DNA from: Vibrio lentus
GTDB taxonomy: Bacteria; Pseudomonadota; Gammaproteobacteria; Enterobacterales; Vibrionaceae
NCBI RefSeq assembly: GCF_030409755.1
Contig: NZ_JAUFQE010000001.1
Span: forward strand, 682,001 to 746,000
DNA: 64,000 nucleotides
Direction of reading: 5' to 3'
Both the position numbers and the translations under genes were made by a program. Each line of letters begins with the position of its first letter. The first letter of the stretch is position 1. A model generated the notes under the pieces. That model worked only from the letters and a program-made list of their open reading frames with translations. It searched no databases and was not told the DNA's origin. This document shows positions 46,553 through 54,759 of the stretch, piece by piece.

Positions 46553-46804
46553 CTATTTTTGAAGTTGCTCTTTAGCGGCTTCAACCTTAGAAAAATCTAG
46601 GCCAAGCTCTTCAACTGCTTCTTTGATTAGCGCAGGGTTTTGCATTACCTGACCCATCAGCATTTGAAGCTTATCTTGTGGTAAACCAAGTTGGCTGATT
46701 GTCGCCATTGCTGCAAGAGGGTTCTCAGTCAACGTCTTGAATATCTCGCTGATCTGCTCGTCGCTAATATTGTTCTCTTTCAACATCGCTAAAATCGGGT
46801 TCAT
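46553..46804 (-). CDS. DUF2999-type small protein
   Basis: An 83-residue soluble, helical, acidic protein of the DUF2999 kind found in Vibrio and relatives: it starts MNPILAMLKENNISDEQ, with a repeat of LPQDKLQMLMGQVMQ type helices. No signal or membrane segment, and no known function. Ribosome site AAAGGC is close to the ATG. Confidence 0.8.
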   Translation of the reverse strand: MNPILAMLKENNISDEQISEIFKTLTENPLAAMATISQLGLPQDKLQMLMGQVMQNPALIKEAVEELGLDFSKVEAAKEQLQK

Positions 46805-46934
46805 TTTTTTGCCTTTGAAACACTAAATTAAGTAGGAGCACAGCATACCATCTAGCTGTGCTCGATTGTACTAGCAAGTGAAGCTTTGGTTTAACACGAA
46901 CTGTGCTTTTCCCAAACGCAAATAATGCTTGGGC

Positions 46935-48032
46935 TTAGCGAGACTCTAATGGGTAAGAGCGGTAGCTCCACATACCATACGTTCTCAGTGCATCACGGTA
47001 GATGCCTAGAAGCTCACCACTGCTCGCTTTCTTAAGATCTTCTAGCGGCTTATCTGGGTAAGAAACCGTATCGAAGGTAATGCCCTGAGGGCCCGTTTGC
47101 CAGCTAGCAATTTCAAACAGAGTTTGACCACGACGAACATGGCTTGCCGAGCTAATAATGGTCGCGTGCTTAATATCATGACGAGCAAGCGCATAGCTAC
47201 TGAATAAGGCATTGCCTACCGTGCTGGTCGCGTAGTTCTCTTCAATGATGCGGTCTTTGCTTACCCCTTTTGAGATAAGCCAATCCGCCATTAACTTGCC
47301 TTCAGTCTTATGGTTCTTAGGCACGCCGCCGGTTAACACGATCATCGCGTCTGGGTTAGCTTTCGACATTGCTAATGTCGTTTCAAGACGTTCAATCAAG
47401 ATTTCATGCATAGAACCATCAGGGTTAAGCGCGTAACCCAAAGTGACGATGGCACCGTGGTCGCTCAACAGTCCCTTATCCGCAGACTCTTTAAGAGATG
47501 TTTCTAACACGCGGTCGACCGTTGCAAAAATACGTTTGATGTCTTCTGCTTTGCCTTTATTCAGGCTTTCCAGCTTCTCCATGTGCTTATTCGATTCACT
47601 GTCATTACCTTCAAATCGCTGCCAAACCGCTAGATACGCATGAAGGTCGACATCGTCTGGCGCAACCGTCAGTGCTTGTTCAAACAACTCAATAGCGCGT
47701 TCTGCGTTCTTGTTGTAGATCTGAGCGTTCGCTGCCGAGATCAACAAGTCAGTACGGTAAGGTTCTAGCTGGTAAGCTTCTAACAATCGGTTAGTCACTA
47801 TTTCCATGTTGCTTGGCATTTTAGCCGTGAAGCCCGCGTGAGAAATTCTTGCCGGAGACTTAAACGCCTGCAACGCATCAAGAAGTAATTGGTCGACAAC
47901 TTGTCGCTTAGTCACCAACTGCGCGTAATCGGCAGAAGCTTGTACTGCGCCATCGTTAGCAGCAAAAGAATAAGGTGTTGCGCCAAAAGCGAGCATGCCA
48001 CCAAGAGCGAGGGCGATAATGTTCTTTTTCAT
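46935..48032 (-). CDS. exported YdcF/ElyC-like DUF218 protein with helical N-terminal region
   Basis: A 365-residue protein with a signal peptide ending near SFA. The mature N-terminal half (~65-165) looks like TPR helices (for example RAIELFEQALTVAPDDVDLHAYLA). The C-terminal half is a DUF218 domain, with VTLGYALNPDGSMHEIL, IVLTGGVPKNHKTEG and ISSASHVRRG, seen in ElyC, SanA and YdcF. ElyC and SanA affect peptidoglycan and envelope integrity in E. coli. Here a similar envelope role is inferred. AGGAT is the ribosome site. Confidence 0.8.
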   Translation of the reverse strand: MKKNIIALALGGMLAFGATPYSFAANDGAVQASADYAQLVTKRQVVDQLLLDALQAFKSPARISHAGFTAKMPSNMEIVTNRLLEAYQLEPYRTDLLISAANAQIYNKNAERAIELFEQALTVAPDDVDLHAYLAVWQRFEGNDSESNKHMEKLESLNKGKAEDIKRIFATVDRVLETSLKESADKGLLSDHGAIVTLGYALNPDGSMHEILIERLETTLAMSKANPDAMIVLTGGVPKNHKTEGKLMADWLISKGVSKDRIIEENYATSTVGNALFSSYALARHDIKHATIISSASHVRRGQTLFEIASWQTGPQGITFDTVSYPDKPLEDLKKASSGELLGIYRDALRTYGMWSYRSYPLESR

Positions 48033-48154
48033 GGAAAGATCCTGTGTCGTTAAGTGTTCACATCAGATTTGCTCCCCAATGTAAGTCCCTAAGATTAAAA
48101 AACTGTGAACCACACCAGAATATCCGAGGTTAATATTCATTTGTTGCATAAGGT

Positions 48155-48409
48155 GTGGCAACAGATCACGATTTTGAACTTACCAATAAGCCTGCGCATC
48201 GAGATAATTTTGGTTTAAAGGGGAATTCACCGATCATTTTGGAATATCTGACTGAGGATTACATACGCCCTATTCCACCGAAAACCATCCATCACAAATC
48301 CAAACTCCGCAGAAAACAACACGCCCAAACAGCAACTTTAAGCTCATTTTTTCAACAACTTAAAATCCAACACACCGAATTGTTAGATGTTGATCCTCCC
48401 CACAGATAA
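48155..48409 (+). CDS. doubtful 84-residue protein
   Basis: The frame starts with GTG at 48155 and gives a basic, polar protein with His-rich and Lys/Arg-rich stretches, ending DVDPPHR. The candidate ribosome site AAGG overlaps too closely with the start codon. No signal, no membrane helix and no recognised motif. It may be real but could be chance. Confidence 0.25.
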   Translation: MATDHDFELTNKPAHRDNFGLKGNSPIILEYLTEDYIRPIPPKTIHHKSKLRRKQHAQTATLSSFFQQLKIQHTELLDVDPPHR

Positions 48410-48475
48410 CGAAGCTCTAAACATATGGCCGCTAAATGCGAATCGACGTATTTTAAAATAATTCAAAATCAACTA

Positions 48476-48491
48476 TTGAACGATCGTTCAA
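48476..48491. promoter_or_regulatory. operator-like palindrome upstream of the GST gene
   Basis: TTGAACGATCGTTCAA is a perfect 16-base palindrome 40 bases before the GST start. It resembles TetR-family operators. No TetR gene lies nearby, so a regulator encoded elsewhere would be needed. Confidence 0.55.
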
Positions 48492-48530
48492 GTGGTGCTT
48501 TAATGGATTATCAATACAAGGAGTTACCCC

Positions 48531-49205
48531 ATGCTTAAGTTCTATTTTCACCAAACACCCAACCCAATGAAGATCGCTCTGTTTCTAGAAGAGACAGGCC
48601 TAGATTTTGAACTTGTTCCTGTTGATACCTTAAAGGGCGAGCAACACACGCCGGAATATCGTTTGATTAACCCAAACGGTAAAACACCAGCCATTGAAGA
48701 CGATGGACAGCGCGTGTTCGATTCTAACGCTATCCTTTTGTACCTATCAGAGAAGACTGGCGAGCTTGGGGGACAACCAGAAGACAGAGCTGAACTGCTC
48801 TCTTGGATGATGTTTATCGCGAGCGGTCTTGGTCCTTATTCAGGTCAATCGGTACACTTTCGCCATGCAGCGCCAGCAGGCCTAGATTACGCTGTGAACC
48901 GTTACCTACGTGAAGCACAACGTCATTACGAAGTGTTAGAAAAGCACATGGAAGGTCGTGAATTTATCGTCGGAAATGAGTACACCATTGTCGATGTCGC
49001 TGCATGGGGTTGGATTGATAAAGCGCCTGTCGTGCTTGGTGAAGAAGGCTTAGAACCTTACCCGAATTTGAAGCGTTGGTTTAACGCAATCAACACTCGC
49101 CCAGCTGCAATTCGCGCTCGCGAGATTGGTAAAGGCGTTGAATTTAAAACCGAACGTGATGAAGAAGCGAAACGAGCACTGTTTCCTTCGAATTATGCGA
49201 AGTAG
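48531..49205 (+). CDS. glutathione S-transferase
   Basis: A 224-residue soluble enzyme with an N-terminal thioredoxin-like domain (residues 1-~80, FYFHQTPNPMKIALFLEE, then NPNGKTPAIED and the DSNAILLYL glutathione-binding segment) and an all-helical C-terminal domain (~90-215). It is close to the YfcG/Ure2-like subgroup, which act as disulfide reductases with glutathione. AGGAG six or so bases upstream gives a clear start. A 16-base palindrome in its upstream region suggests inducible control by a TetR-type repressor. Confidence 0.92.
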   Translation: MLKFYFHQTPNPMKIALFLEETGLDFELVPVDTLKGEQHTPEYRLINPNGKTPAIEDDGQRVFDSNAILLYLSEKTGELGGQPEDRAELLSWMMFIASGLGPYSGQSVHFRHAAPAGLDYAVNRYLREAQRHYEVLEKHMEGREFIVGNEYTIVDVAAWGWIDKAPVVLGEEGLEPYPNLKRWFNAINTRPAAIRAREIGKGVEFKTERDEEAKRALFPSNYAK

Positions 49206-49218
49206 AGTCTGACAATGA

Positions 49219-49242
49219 GGCCCAATAGCAATTTCCTGGGCC
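49219..49242 (+). terminator. weak terminator after the GST gene
   Basis: GGCCCA pairs with TGGGCC around a 12-base loop. The following T-rich stretch is short, so it is weak. It marks the left edge of the accessory region. Confidence 0.5.
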
Positions 49243-49469
49243 GTTTACTTCACCTTGATTACTCCAAGATAACCGACCCACCCATCCTGACTCCATCACA
49301 CTAACCTGCGTATTGAATAAGTAACCTCAAATTCGTAAGTAACTGTTGCAAGTCATAAAATACAGATTTAGAGCTACTTGATATGAGATCATAATGATAT
49401 TCTATATGTCATAAAACATTTCATAGGCTTTTAAACGAGCCTTTAAGTCCATCTGAGCGTGGTTTGTAT

Positions 49470-49697
49470 ATGATGTGCACCAAGCACAATGAAACTAGAT
49501 TCATTGTCGATAAAGAAGTTCACCAAGCATTAAGCGGCCAGCACCTAGTAGATATGGACGGCCTACTTTCTCAAAATAATATCCAGCATTTACCTGGTAA
49601 AAAACTTGCGATCAAATTTAGTCGCTCAACTCCAACAGTCGAAAAAGGTGAGGTGAAAGTTATTGGTAGAGTTGCGTTTGTGATGGAGAAGAAGTGA
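49470..49697 (+). CDS. hypothetical small protein, first gene of the accessory operon
   Basis: A 75-residue protein starting MMCTKHNETRF, with a beta-like core (KKLAIKFSRS and KGEVKVIGRVAFVM) and no membrane helix. The start could be the ATG at 49470 or at 49473, and the ribosome site is weak. It overlaps the next gene's start by one base (TGATG), a sign of translational coupling. It is not recognised. As the first gene of the six-gene accessory operon it could be a regulator or a system subunit. Composition is more AT-rich than the flanking core genes. Confidence 0.6.
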   Translation: MMCTKHNETRFIVDKEVHQALSGQHLVDMDGLLSQNNIQHLPGKKLAIKFSRSTPTVEKGEVKVIGRVAFVMEKK

Positions 49698-50071
49698 TGG
49701 ATTCATTCAAATTAGTATTAGACCTAGCGCTTCTTGGTGACGCTACGAACCAAAGTTATACTGTTATAACTTTTGGACTCGCATCTGCACTTTTCGGTCT
49801 ACTTATTGTAATCCTTGATTTTTGCACGTCTAAATCTACTGAGAAGAATAGTTACCTAAAACTTTCATATACTGGTTTTAAAGGCATCGGCGTATTCTTG
49901 ATGTGGGGTATTGGCGCAGGAATTGCGGGTATGGTTGGTGCTGCTGCAGATATTTTTGAAATCAGTCGCACTGCTAGCGTATTTGTTGGTGCTGGTTGGC
50001 CTGTAGTACTGCCACGATTACTTGTCAAGAACTATCTTCAGAAAAAGTCCCTACGGAGTAAGTCATGTTAA
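49697..50071 (+). CDS. small membrane protein with three or four helices
   Basis: A 124-residue protein with hydrophobic helices at about residues 20-42, 58-75 and 85-105, the second and third rich in Gly and Ala (GIGVFLMWGIGAGIAGMVGA). The last ~15 residues are basic. GGAG lies eight bases before the ATG at 49697, and the gene overlaps the previous stop by one base and the next start by seven. It is not recognised. Gly-rich small membrane proteins in defence operons sometimes act as membrane-disrupting effectors, but that is an inference here. Confidence 0.75.
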   Translation: MDSFKLVLDLALLGDATNQSYTVITFGLASALFGLLIVILDFCTSKSTEKNSYLKLSYTGFKGIGVFLMWGIGAGIAGMVGAAADIFEISRTASVFVGAGWPVVLPRLLVKNYLQKKSLRSKSC

Positions 50072-50496
50072 ATTTTCTATTAGGTCGCTCAAGCTTTAGC
50101 AAGAAAGAGCAAGTTATCGAATCAATCCGTAGCTTCGAAAAGTTCAATAATAACGAAAATATTGAAGATGCAGATACACTGCTTCTTTTCAAAAGTGACA
50201 CTCAACAGTGTTGGTTAGTTTTCACCAACTTACGCATGTACTTTGTCCTCAATGACACAGAAAAATCATTATTAAAACCTATGTGGGCAAGAGACAAGGA
50301 CAAAATGGTCTTAAATGGTCGTATTAACTTACATCTGAAAGACGAACGTCACTCTAACGAAACGGGTAAACTCAACTTTGGAAATATGAACAACGGTATG
50401 CTCTACACTTATTCACTTTTCAATGGAACTAGCCCTGCAGGCATCATCCTCACCTTAGCAAACAAGCACTTTTTGTCTGAAGAACTCGGAGCTTAA
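50065..50496 (+). CDS. hypothetical protein with a possible bacterial PH-like fold
   Basis: A 143-residue soluble protein. The middle (~40-130) looks like alternating beta strands ending in a helix, with a CWLVFTNLRMYFVLND stretch that resembles the hydrophobic-TN-x-R-hydrophobic pattern of bacterial PH or GRAM-like domains. That match is a pattern impression only. ACGGAG lies six bases before the start. It is coupled to the small membrane protein upstream (7-base overlap) and to the large ATPase downstream (3-base gap), so it may tie the system to a membrane or to the neighbouring proteins. Confidence 0.7.
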   Translation: MLNFLLGRSSFSKKEQVIESIRSFEKFNNNENIEDADTLLLFKSDTQQCWLVFTNLRMYFVLNDTEKSLLKPMWARDKDKMVLNGRINLHLKDERHSNETGKLNFGNMNNGMLYTYSLFNGTSPAGIILTLANKHFLSEELGA

Positions 50497-50499
50497 ATC

Positions 50500-52950
50500 G
50501 TGATAGAGAAAAGAGACTTAAAAACCAAATCACTCACCTTCGACGTAGATGCTCAGCTCATTCGAGAACTAGGTGAAAGACTAGTTAGTAGAAACCATAT
50601 TGGTATTTCAGAAATAATAAAGAATGCTTACGATGCGGATAGCCCGAGTGTCGACGTATCTCTAGCCAACATCAATGACGATGATCTAGGTCAATCGGAG
50701 TTAATTATTTCAGACCATGGTTTAGGTATGAGTTTCGATACCGTGAAAAACCATTGGATGACCATTGGCACAAGTAACAAACGATTGAACCCCGTTAGCA
50801 AGCTCTACGGACGCCCTGTCACAGGTAATAAAGGCATTGGCCGCTTTGCCTGCCAGCGTTTGGCAGAGCACCTAGAACTAACAACATGCGCTAAGGTATC
50901 TGACGGTTATGAACATACAACGGTTCAATTTGACTGGGAGGATTTCAAGGCAGGAAAACGCCTGTCAAATGTCCATTGTAAATACCAAAGCTACCAATCA
51001 AGTGAAGGAACTGTAGGCACAACTTTAAAACTCAAACGGCTGCGTGAACGAGTTACTGAGCGTGACTTCAAAATGATCCTAAAGAGCATCACACTTATTT
51101 CAATCACCATTCCTGTTAAACGAGAACGTTTTGAAGAAGATCCTGGTTTTGAAGCTAGTATTCGTGCTCCTGAATTTAAAGAGCTCATTGGCAGCGCATC
51201 ATTTAAAGCTGATGAAAAGCTTTTGACCTCTGGTTGGGGAACTGTTAACGGTATAATCAATGAAAATGGTTCTATTTCATTCGAACTCGAGAGCAAAGAC
51301 TCAGAAAAACAAACTTATTCATACGATGGTGAACAGTTTATTCCACTTAGTGGGGTTTCTTTTACAATTCACATAGTCCCATTAAAAAGCAGGGACGGCA
51401 TCGAATACCGAAGGGATTCTACTCTTTTAACTCGTTCAGTATTAAAGGATGTCACTGAAATTCATGCCGGTATCAAACTTTACCTAAATGGATTTAGAGT
51501 TTATCCATATGGTGATGTAAACGAAGGTGATGACTGGCTACGCATTGCTCACGATATTTCGCGTCGCCGTGGTCCTAGTGACTTCCTCGATCTACAGGAT
51601 CTAGCTGGGAAGTTGGGCATTGAGAGTCCTAATCGCGCTATGCTTAATCACCCAGGTACACGATCACTCATCGGTGAAGTAACTATCCAAGGGAAGGCAG
51701 TTGAAGCATTGCAAGTAAAAATGGACCGTGAAGGTCTTGTTGAAAACGATAACTTTAAAAGCTTAAGAAAAGCAATACGAATATCACTAGATTGGGCAAC
51801 TATCAACTACGAAGCGTGGCTAATTCGTTCACGTAAAAAACGTCACGAATCTGTTGTCCAAGCTTTCGAAGAGTCTGTAGGGAACAAGTACGAAAGTACT
51901 GAGAGTAGAATAACCAAAGCGATTAATACTCTATGGTCTTCAGAAGCGGCCGTTGATAGCGAAATAGATGCAATTACGGAATGGGAATCAAGCGACCCTA
52001 ATAAAAACAATAAAAATCCAGTTTCAGAGTTTCAATCAACACCTGAAGCTAAAGTTCCGGTTCCACCAAACCCAGTTGAGCCTGAAGCTCCTTCTATAGA
52101 AAATATCATATCAAAGGAAAACGTTGAGCAAAAAAATACCGCCCAAGCATTTCTACTTTCTCAATATAAAGAACTCGAAGCTGAGTCTGAGCTGCTGCGA
52201 GCTGTTTCTGCCACTGCACCGTTACTTTTTGTATTTGCCCATGAAGTTAAAGGTATTGCACAGACATTAACTAGCCAATCGGCTCAACTCAAATTGATCG
52301 CAGATAAGATTGATAATCAAGACATAAAATTAGAGCTATTATCGATGGCACAAAGTGCCAGTGATTATCAAAAATCTTTTGATGATTTATTTGAACTATT
52401 TGAAATATTTTCTGATTCAACTGGTAAATCTAATAAAAAAATCACTTATCATAATTTGTTCAAGCGCATCGAAACAGGATTTAGTTTCTTCTTGAAACAA
52501 TACGATATCAAATTGGAATTTGAAAAGGTCAAGCCCTTTTTAGGTGTCCCAAAACTTAATCAGGCAGAAGCCTATTCCGTGCTCATCAACCTCATCTCTA
52601 ATAGCATAAAATCACTTATTGCAAGCGACTCAGAAGAACGTTTTATTCATGTTTCAGTAATAAGAGAGGATGAAGGGCTTCACTACATTACTGTAAAAGA
52701 TAACGGTATTGGGCTTAAAAAAGAGCATTGGGATAGAGTATTTGAAGCAAAAACTTATGACCCGGAAGGAAAATTATATAGTTCAGTTTCATCCAAAATA
52801 AGTGATGACAAAATTAGCAACCTTGGTAAGGGTTCTGGACTCGGCCTCAACATTGTTCAGAATATTCTTAGGAAGTACAAAGGAAATGCAAAATTTGTCG
52901 AACCATCGGCTCATTGGAATGCCGAAGTGCAGATAACAATTGGAAACTAA
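50500..52950 (+). CDS. fused MORC/Hsp90-like ATPase and histidine-kinase transmitter
   Basis: An 816-residue protein with two GHKL ATPase modules. The N-terminal one has E38-x3-N42 (ISEIIKNAYDADS), D72-x-G74-x-G76 (ISDHGLGMS) and GNKGIGRFA at 109-117, with a transducer-like region after it (~150-480), as in MORC and Hsp90 families. A linker (~490-560) is followed by a dimerisation region with an H-box (FAHEVKGIAQTL, His581) and a canonical kinase ATPase with N701, DNGIGL (734-739) and GKGSGLGL (776-783). It starts with GTG at 50500, eight bases after GGAG. The receiver gene downstream begins at its stop. It likely senses a trigger in its first module and passes phosphate from the second. Confidence 0.88.
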   Translation: MIEKRDLKTKSLTFDVDAQLIRELGERLVSRNHIGISEIIKNAYDADSPSVDVSLANINDDDLGQSELIISDHGLGMSFDTVKNHWMTIGTSNKRLNPVSKLYGRPVTGNKGIGRFACQRLAEHLELTTCAKVSDGYEHTTVQFDWEDFKAGKRLSNVHCKYQSYQSSEGTVGTTLKLKRLRERVTERDFKMILKSITLISITIPVKRERFEEDPGFEASIRAPEFKELIGSASFKADEKLLTSGWGTVNGIINENGSISFELESKDSEKQTYSYDGEQFIPLSGVSFTIHIVPLKSRDGIEYRRDSTLLTRSVLKDVTEIHAGIKLYLNGFRVYPYGDVNEGDDWLRIAHDISRRRGPSDFLDLQDLAGKLGIESPNRAMLNHPGTRSLIGEVTIQGKAVEALQVKMDREGLVENDNFKSLRKAIRISLDWATINYEAWLIRSRKKRHESVVQAFEESVGNKYESTESRITKAINTLWSSEAAVDSEIDAITEWESSDPNKNNKNPVSEFQSTPEAKVPVPPNPVEPEAPSIENIISKENVEQKNTAQAFLLSQYKELEAESELLRAVSATAPLLFVFAHEVKGIAQTLTSQSAQLKLIADKIDNQDIKLELLSMAQSASDYQKSFDDLFELFEIFSDSTGKSNKKITYHNLFKRIETGFSFFLKQYDIKLEFEKVKPFLGVPKLNQAEAYSVLINLISNSIKSLIASDSEERFIHVSVIREDEGLHYITVKDNGIGLKKEHWDRVFEAKTYDPEGKLYSSVSSKISDDKISNLGKGSGLGLNIVQNILRKYKGNAKFVEPSAHWNAEVQITIGN

Positions 52951-52951
52951 C

Positions 52952-53965
52952 ATGAAAATTCTAGTTATTGATGATAAGGCTAAAGAGACTGATCATCCAC
53001 GATCAAACCTTTTGAAGGTATTGGAAGAAAGAGAGGGCATTACTTATGATCTTATTATGCCCGATGCAACACAACTAAAAAGAAAGCTGGCAAAAAGTGA
53101 AACTGGTGAATACGATCTAATAATTGTTGACTACATGTTCGATAAACCTACGTCGCTATTTAAAACAGGAACATCACTGTATTCTGTTATTCGCTCGTAT
53201 ACAGAGAATACTCCTATTTACTTAATTTCAGTCAAGAGATCACCGACCAATCAAATTGGCGATTTCGAGTTATTTATCGGTAACAAGTTCCTTGAGAACC
53301 ACACCGCGTGTAAAGCCGATATCGAAAGCCATACTGCGCTAAAAATGTGCAGATCTGTTGAAGGTTTTTTGAGACTGATTCAATGCCCAGAAGACATCAA
53401 GGAAGATATTGAAATATTGATTAAACCAACACTATCAAAGTCAGATCTTGGTGAGGTTGTAAACGGCGATCACATTCCTCCGCGAGAGCTTAATAATAGC
53501 CTTAACCTTAGGTTATTCTCATGGTTGGCACGCTCCCTATTGAGAAAAGAAGGCCCTTTAGTCAGTAGTTCAGGCGCTGCTGCACTATTAGGAGTAAGCC
53601 TAGAATACTTCGAAAGAATTTCTGGTGAGTTTAACGATGCTTTATATAAAGGCATTTTCAATCAATCATTTGATAAGCGTTGGTGGAGCATATCACTAGA
53701 GGACAATATTTATACAAGAAATGACCCTGAAAAATATCTAGAAAACCGACCTTTTAAAGAAGCTGCGGCTAAATTACTGCATGCAAAAGAAGATGACTTA
53801 TCAAGTTGCGCTGTATGTGATCAACACTACCCTGATAGCTTAGGCATTGTTGCAGGAGAAGCACAACATGAACTTCACCCAGTACATGTTACATGCTCAT
53901 TGTTTGATGACACTCTGCCAAAAGAACCTTTTTTCAGAAATCCACGAATTATTGAGATAAGTTAG
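52952..53965 (+). CDS. receiver-domain protein with C-terminal zinc-knuckle-like motif
   Basis: A 337-residue protein. The N-terminus (1-~125) is a receiver-like domain: acidic pair D7-D8 (LVIDD), phospho-acceptor Asp60 in LIIVDYM, then a segment with a Ser and Lys (LISVKRS) that may fill the switch positions. The C-terminal part is not a standard output domain. It has a helical stretch (~195-230, SGAAALLGVSLEYFERI, HTH-like) and then C286-x2-C289 with H312 and C315, a possible zinc site. I start at the ATG at 52952 (GGA seven bases upstream), two bases after the kinase stop. It is the natural phosphate acceptor of the adjacent kinase. Confidence 0.82.
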   Translation: MKILVIDDKAKETDHPRSNLLKVLEEREGITYDLIMPDATQLKRKLAKSETGEYDLIIVDYMFDKPTSLFKTGTSLYSVIRSYTENTPIYLISVKRSPTNQIGDFELFIGNKFLENHTACKADIESHTALKMCRSVEGFLRLIQCPEDIKEDIEILIKPTLSKSDLGEVVNGDHIPPRELNNSLNLRLFSWLARSLLRKEGPLVSSSGAAALLGVSLEYFERISGEFNDALYKGIFNQSFDKRWWSISLEDNIYTRNDPEKYLENRPFKEAAAKLLHAKEDDLSSCAVCDQHYPDSLGIVAGEAQHELHPVHVTCSLFDDTLPKEPFFRNPRIIEIS

Positions 53966-53966
53966 T

Positions 53967-54725
53967 ATGTATATCATTGATCGTGACTTTACAAATAACT
54001 ATCTCAAAGTGTTAAACCAGTTTTCGAAACATATACTTGCGCAATCATCCGAATTGCCACGCTCAGAAGAAGATAATTTACATCAATTTTTTAGTAAACT
54101 ACAAAGCACCCTTAGTAGTGCTATTCGTAATAAAAAGGCATGGATCGGCAATATTCCTATCTCACCCAATATTATATTCCAATACAAAAACCCTAAGGGT
54201 GGAAATAGGAAATATTTCATATCAATCGGTGGTGTAATAAAAATTGAAAATAGGACTATTATAGAACAATGCTTGTGTGTAAATCTAATGATTAAACACA
54301 CAGAGTCATGTGATGATATTCCTGAGGAATGGAACAGCTACCCTCTTGAAAATGGCTATCATGTTCTACGCCGTTTTCATTTCGATTTTGACACAAACAA
54401 TGATGATAGAACTCGGCCGAAGTTTCACCTTCAATATGGTGGTAATTTTGAGCCTGAATACTTAAATATTGATGACGATGTTCACTATAAGTTATTCTCT
54501 CCAATTGATCACCCTCGCCTGCCTCAGCAACCATATGACATTATCATGTTATTAGATTATGTTCTAAGGGAGTTCGAACTAGGAGGCTTAAGTGTTATCA
54601 ATGATAGTGGCTGGAAAAAGCATATTATTGATTCTGAAAACATATGGCTCAAACCATATTATGACGCCATTTTAACAAGACTAACCAACACATCTAGATC
54701 AAACACTCTTCATCGCTTGGAATAA
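53967..54725 (+). CDS. hypothetical 252-residue protein, last gene of the accessory operon
   Basis: A soluble protein without signal or membrane segment. It starts two bases after the previous stop, so it belongs to the operon. The middle has a strand-rich region with an aromatic, acidic segment (RFHFDFDTNNDDR, then FHLQYGGNF) and a late PRLPQQPYDIIMLLDYVL helix, which look like conserved motifs, but I cannot name the family. Length and position suggest an effector or adaptor of the system. A strong terminator follows. Confidence 0.75.
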   Translation: MYIIDRDFTNNYLKVLNQFSKHILAQSSELPRSEEDNLHQFFSKLQSTLSSAIRNKKAWIGNIPISPNIIFQYKNPKGGNRKYFISIGGVIKIENRTIIEQCLCVNLMIKHTESCDDIPEEWNSYPLENGYHVLRRFHFDFDTNNDDRTRPKFHLQYGGNFEPEYLNIDDDVHYKLFSPIDHPRLPQQPYDIIMLLDYVLREFELGGLSVINDSGWKKHIIDSENIWLKPYYDAILTRLTNTSRSNTLHRLE

Positions 54726-54726
54726 T

Positions 54727-54759
54727 AAAAAAGGCTAACTTTCGTTAGCCTTTTTTATT
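54727..54759. terminator. bidirectional terminator between the accessory operon and the methyltransferase
   Basis: AAAAAAGGCTAAC pairs with GTTAGCCTTTTTT around a four-base loop, with T runs in both directions. Confidence 0.9.

Larger units (their letters stand above)
48033..48530. other. intergenic region with a weak ORF and an operator-like palindrome
   Basis: About 500 bases. A frame from the GTG at 48155 to 48409 would encode 84 residues but lacks a proper ribosome site. The palindrome at 48476-48491 lies near the GST start. Confidence 0.4.

Noticed and set aside
50500..52950. Simple two-component sensor kinase
   Set aside because: It has no membrane segment or usual sensor domain, and its N-terminus is a second GHKL ATPase of MORC type.
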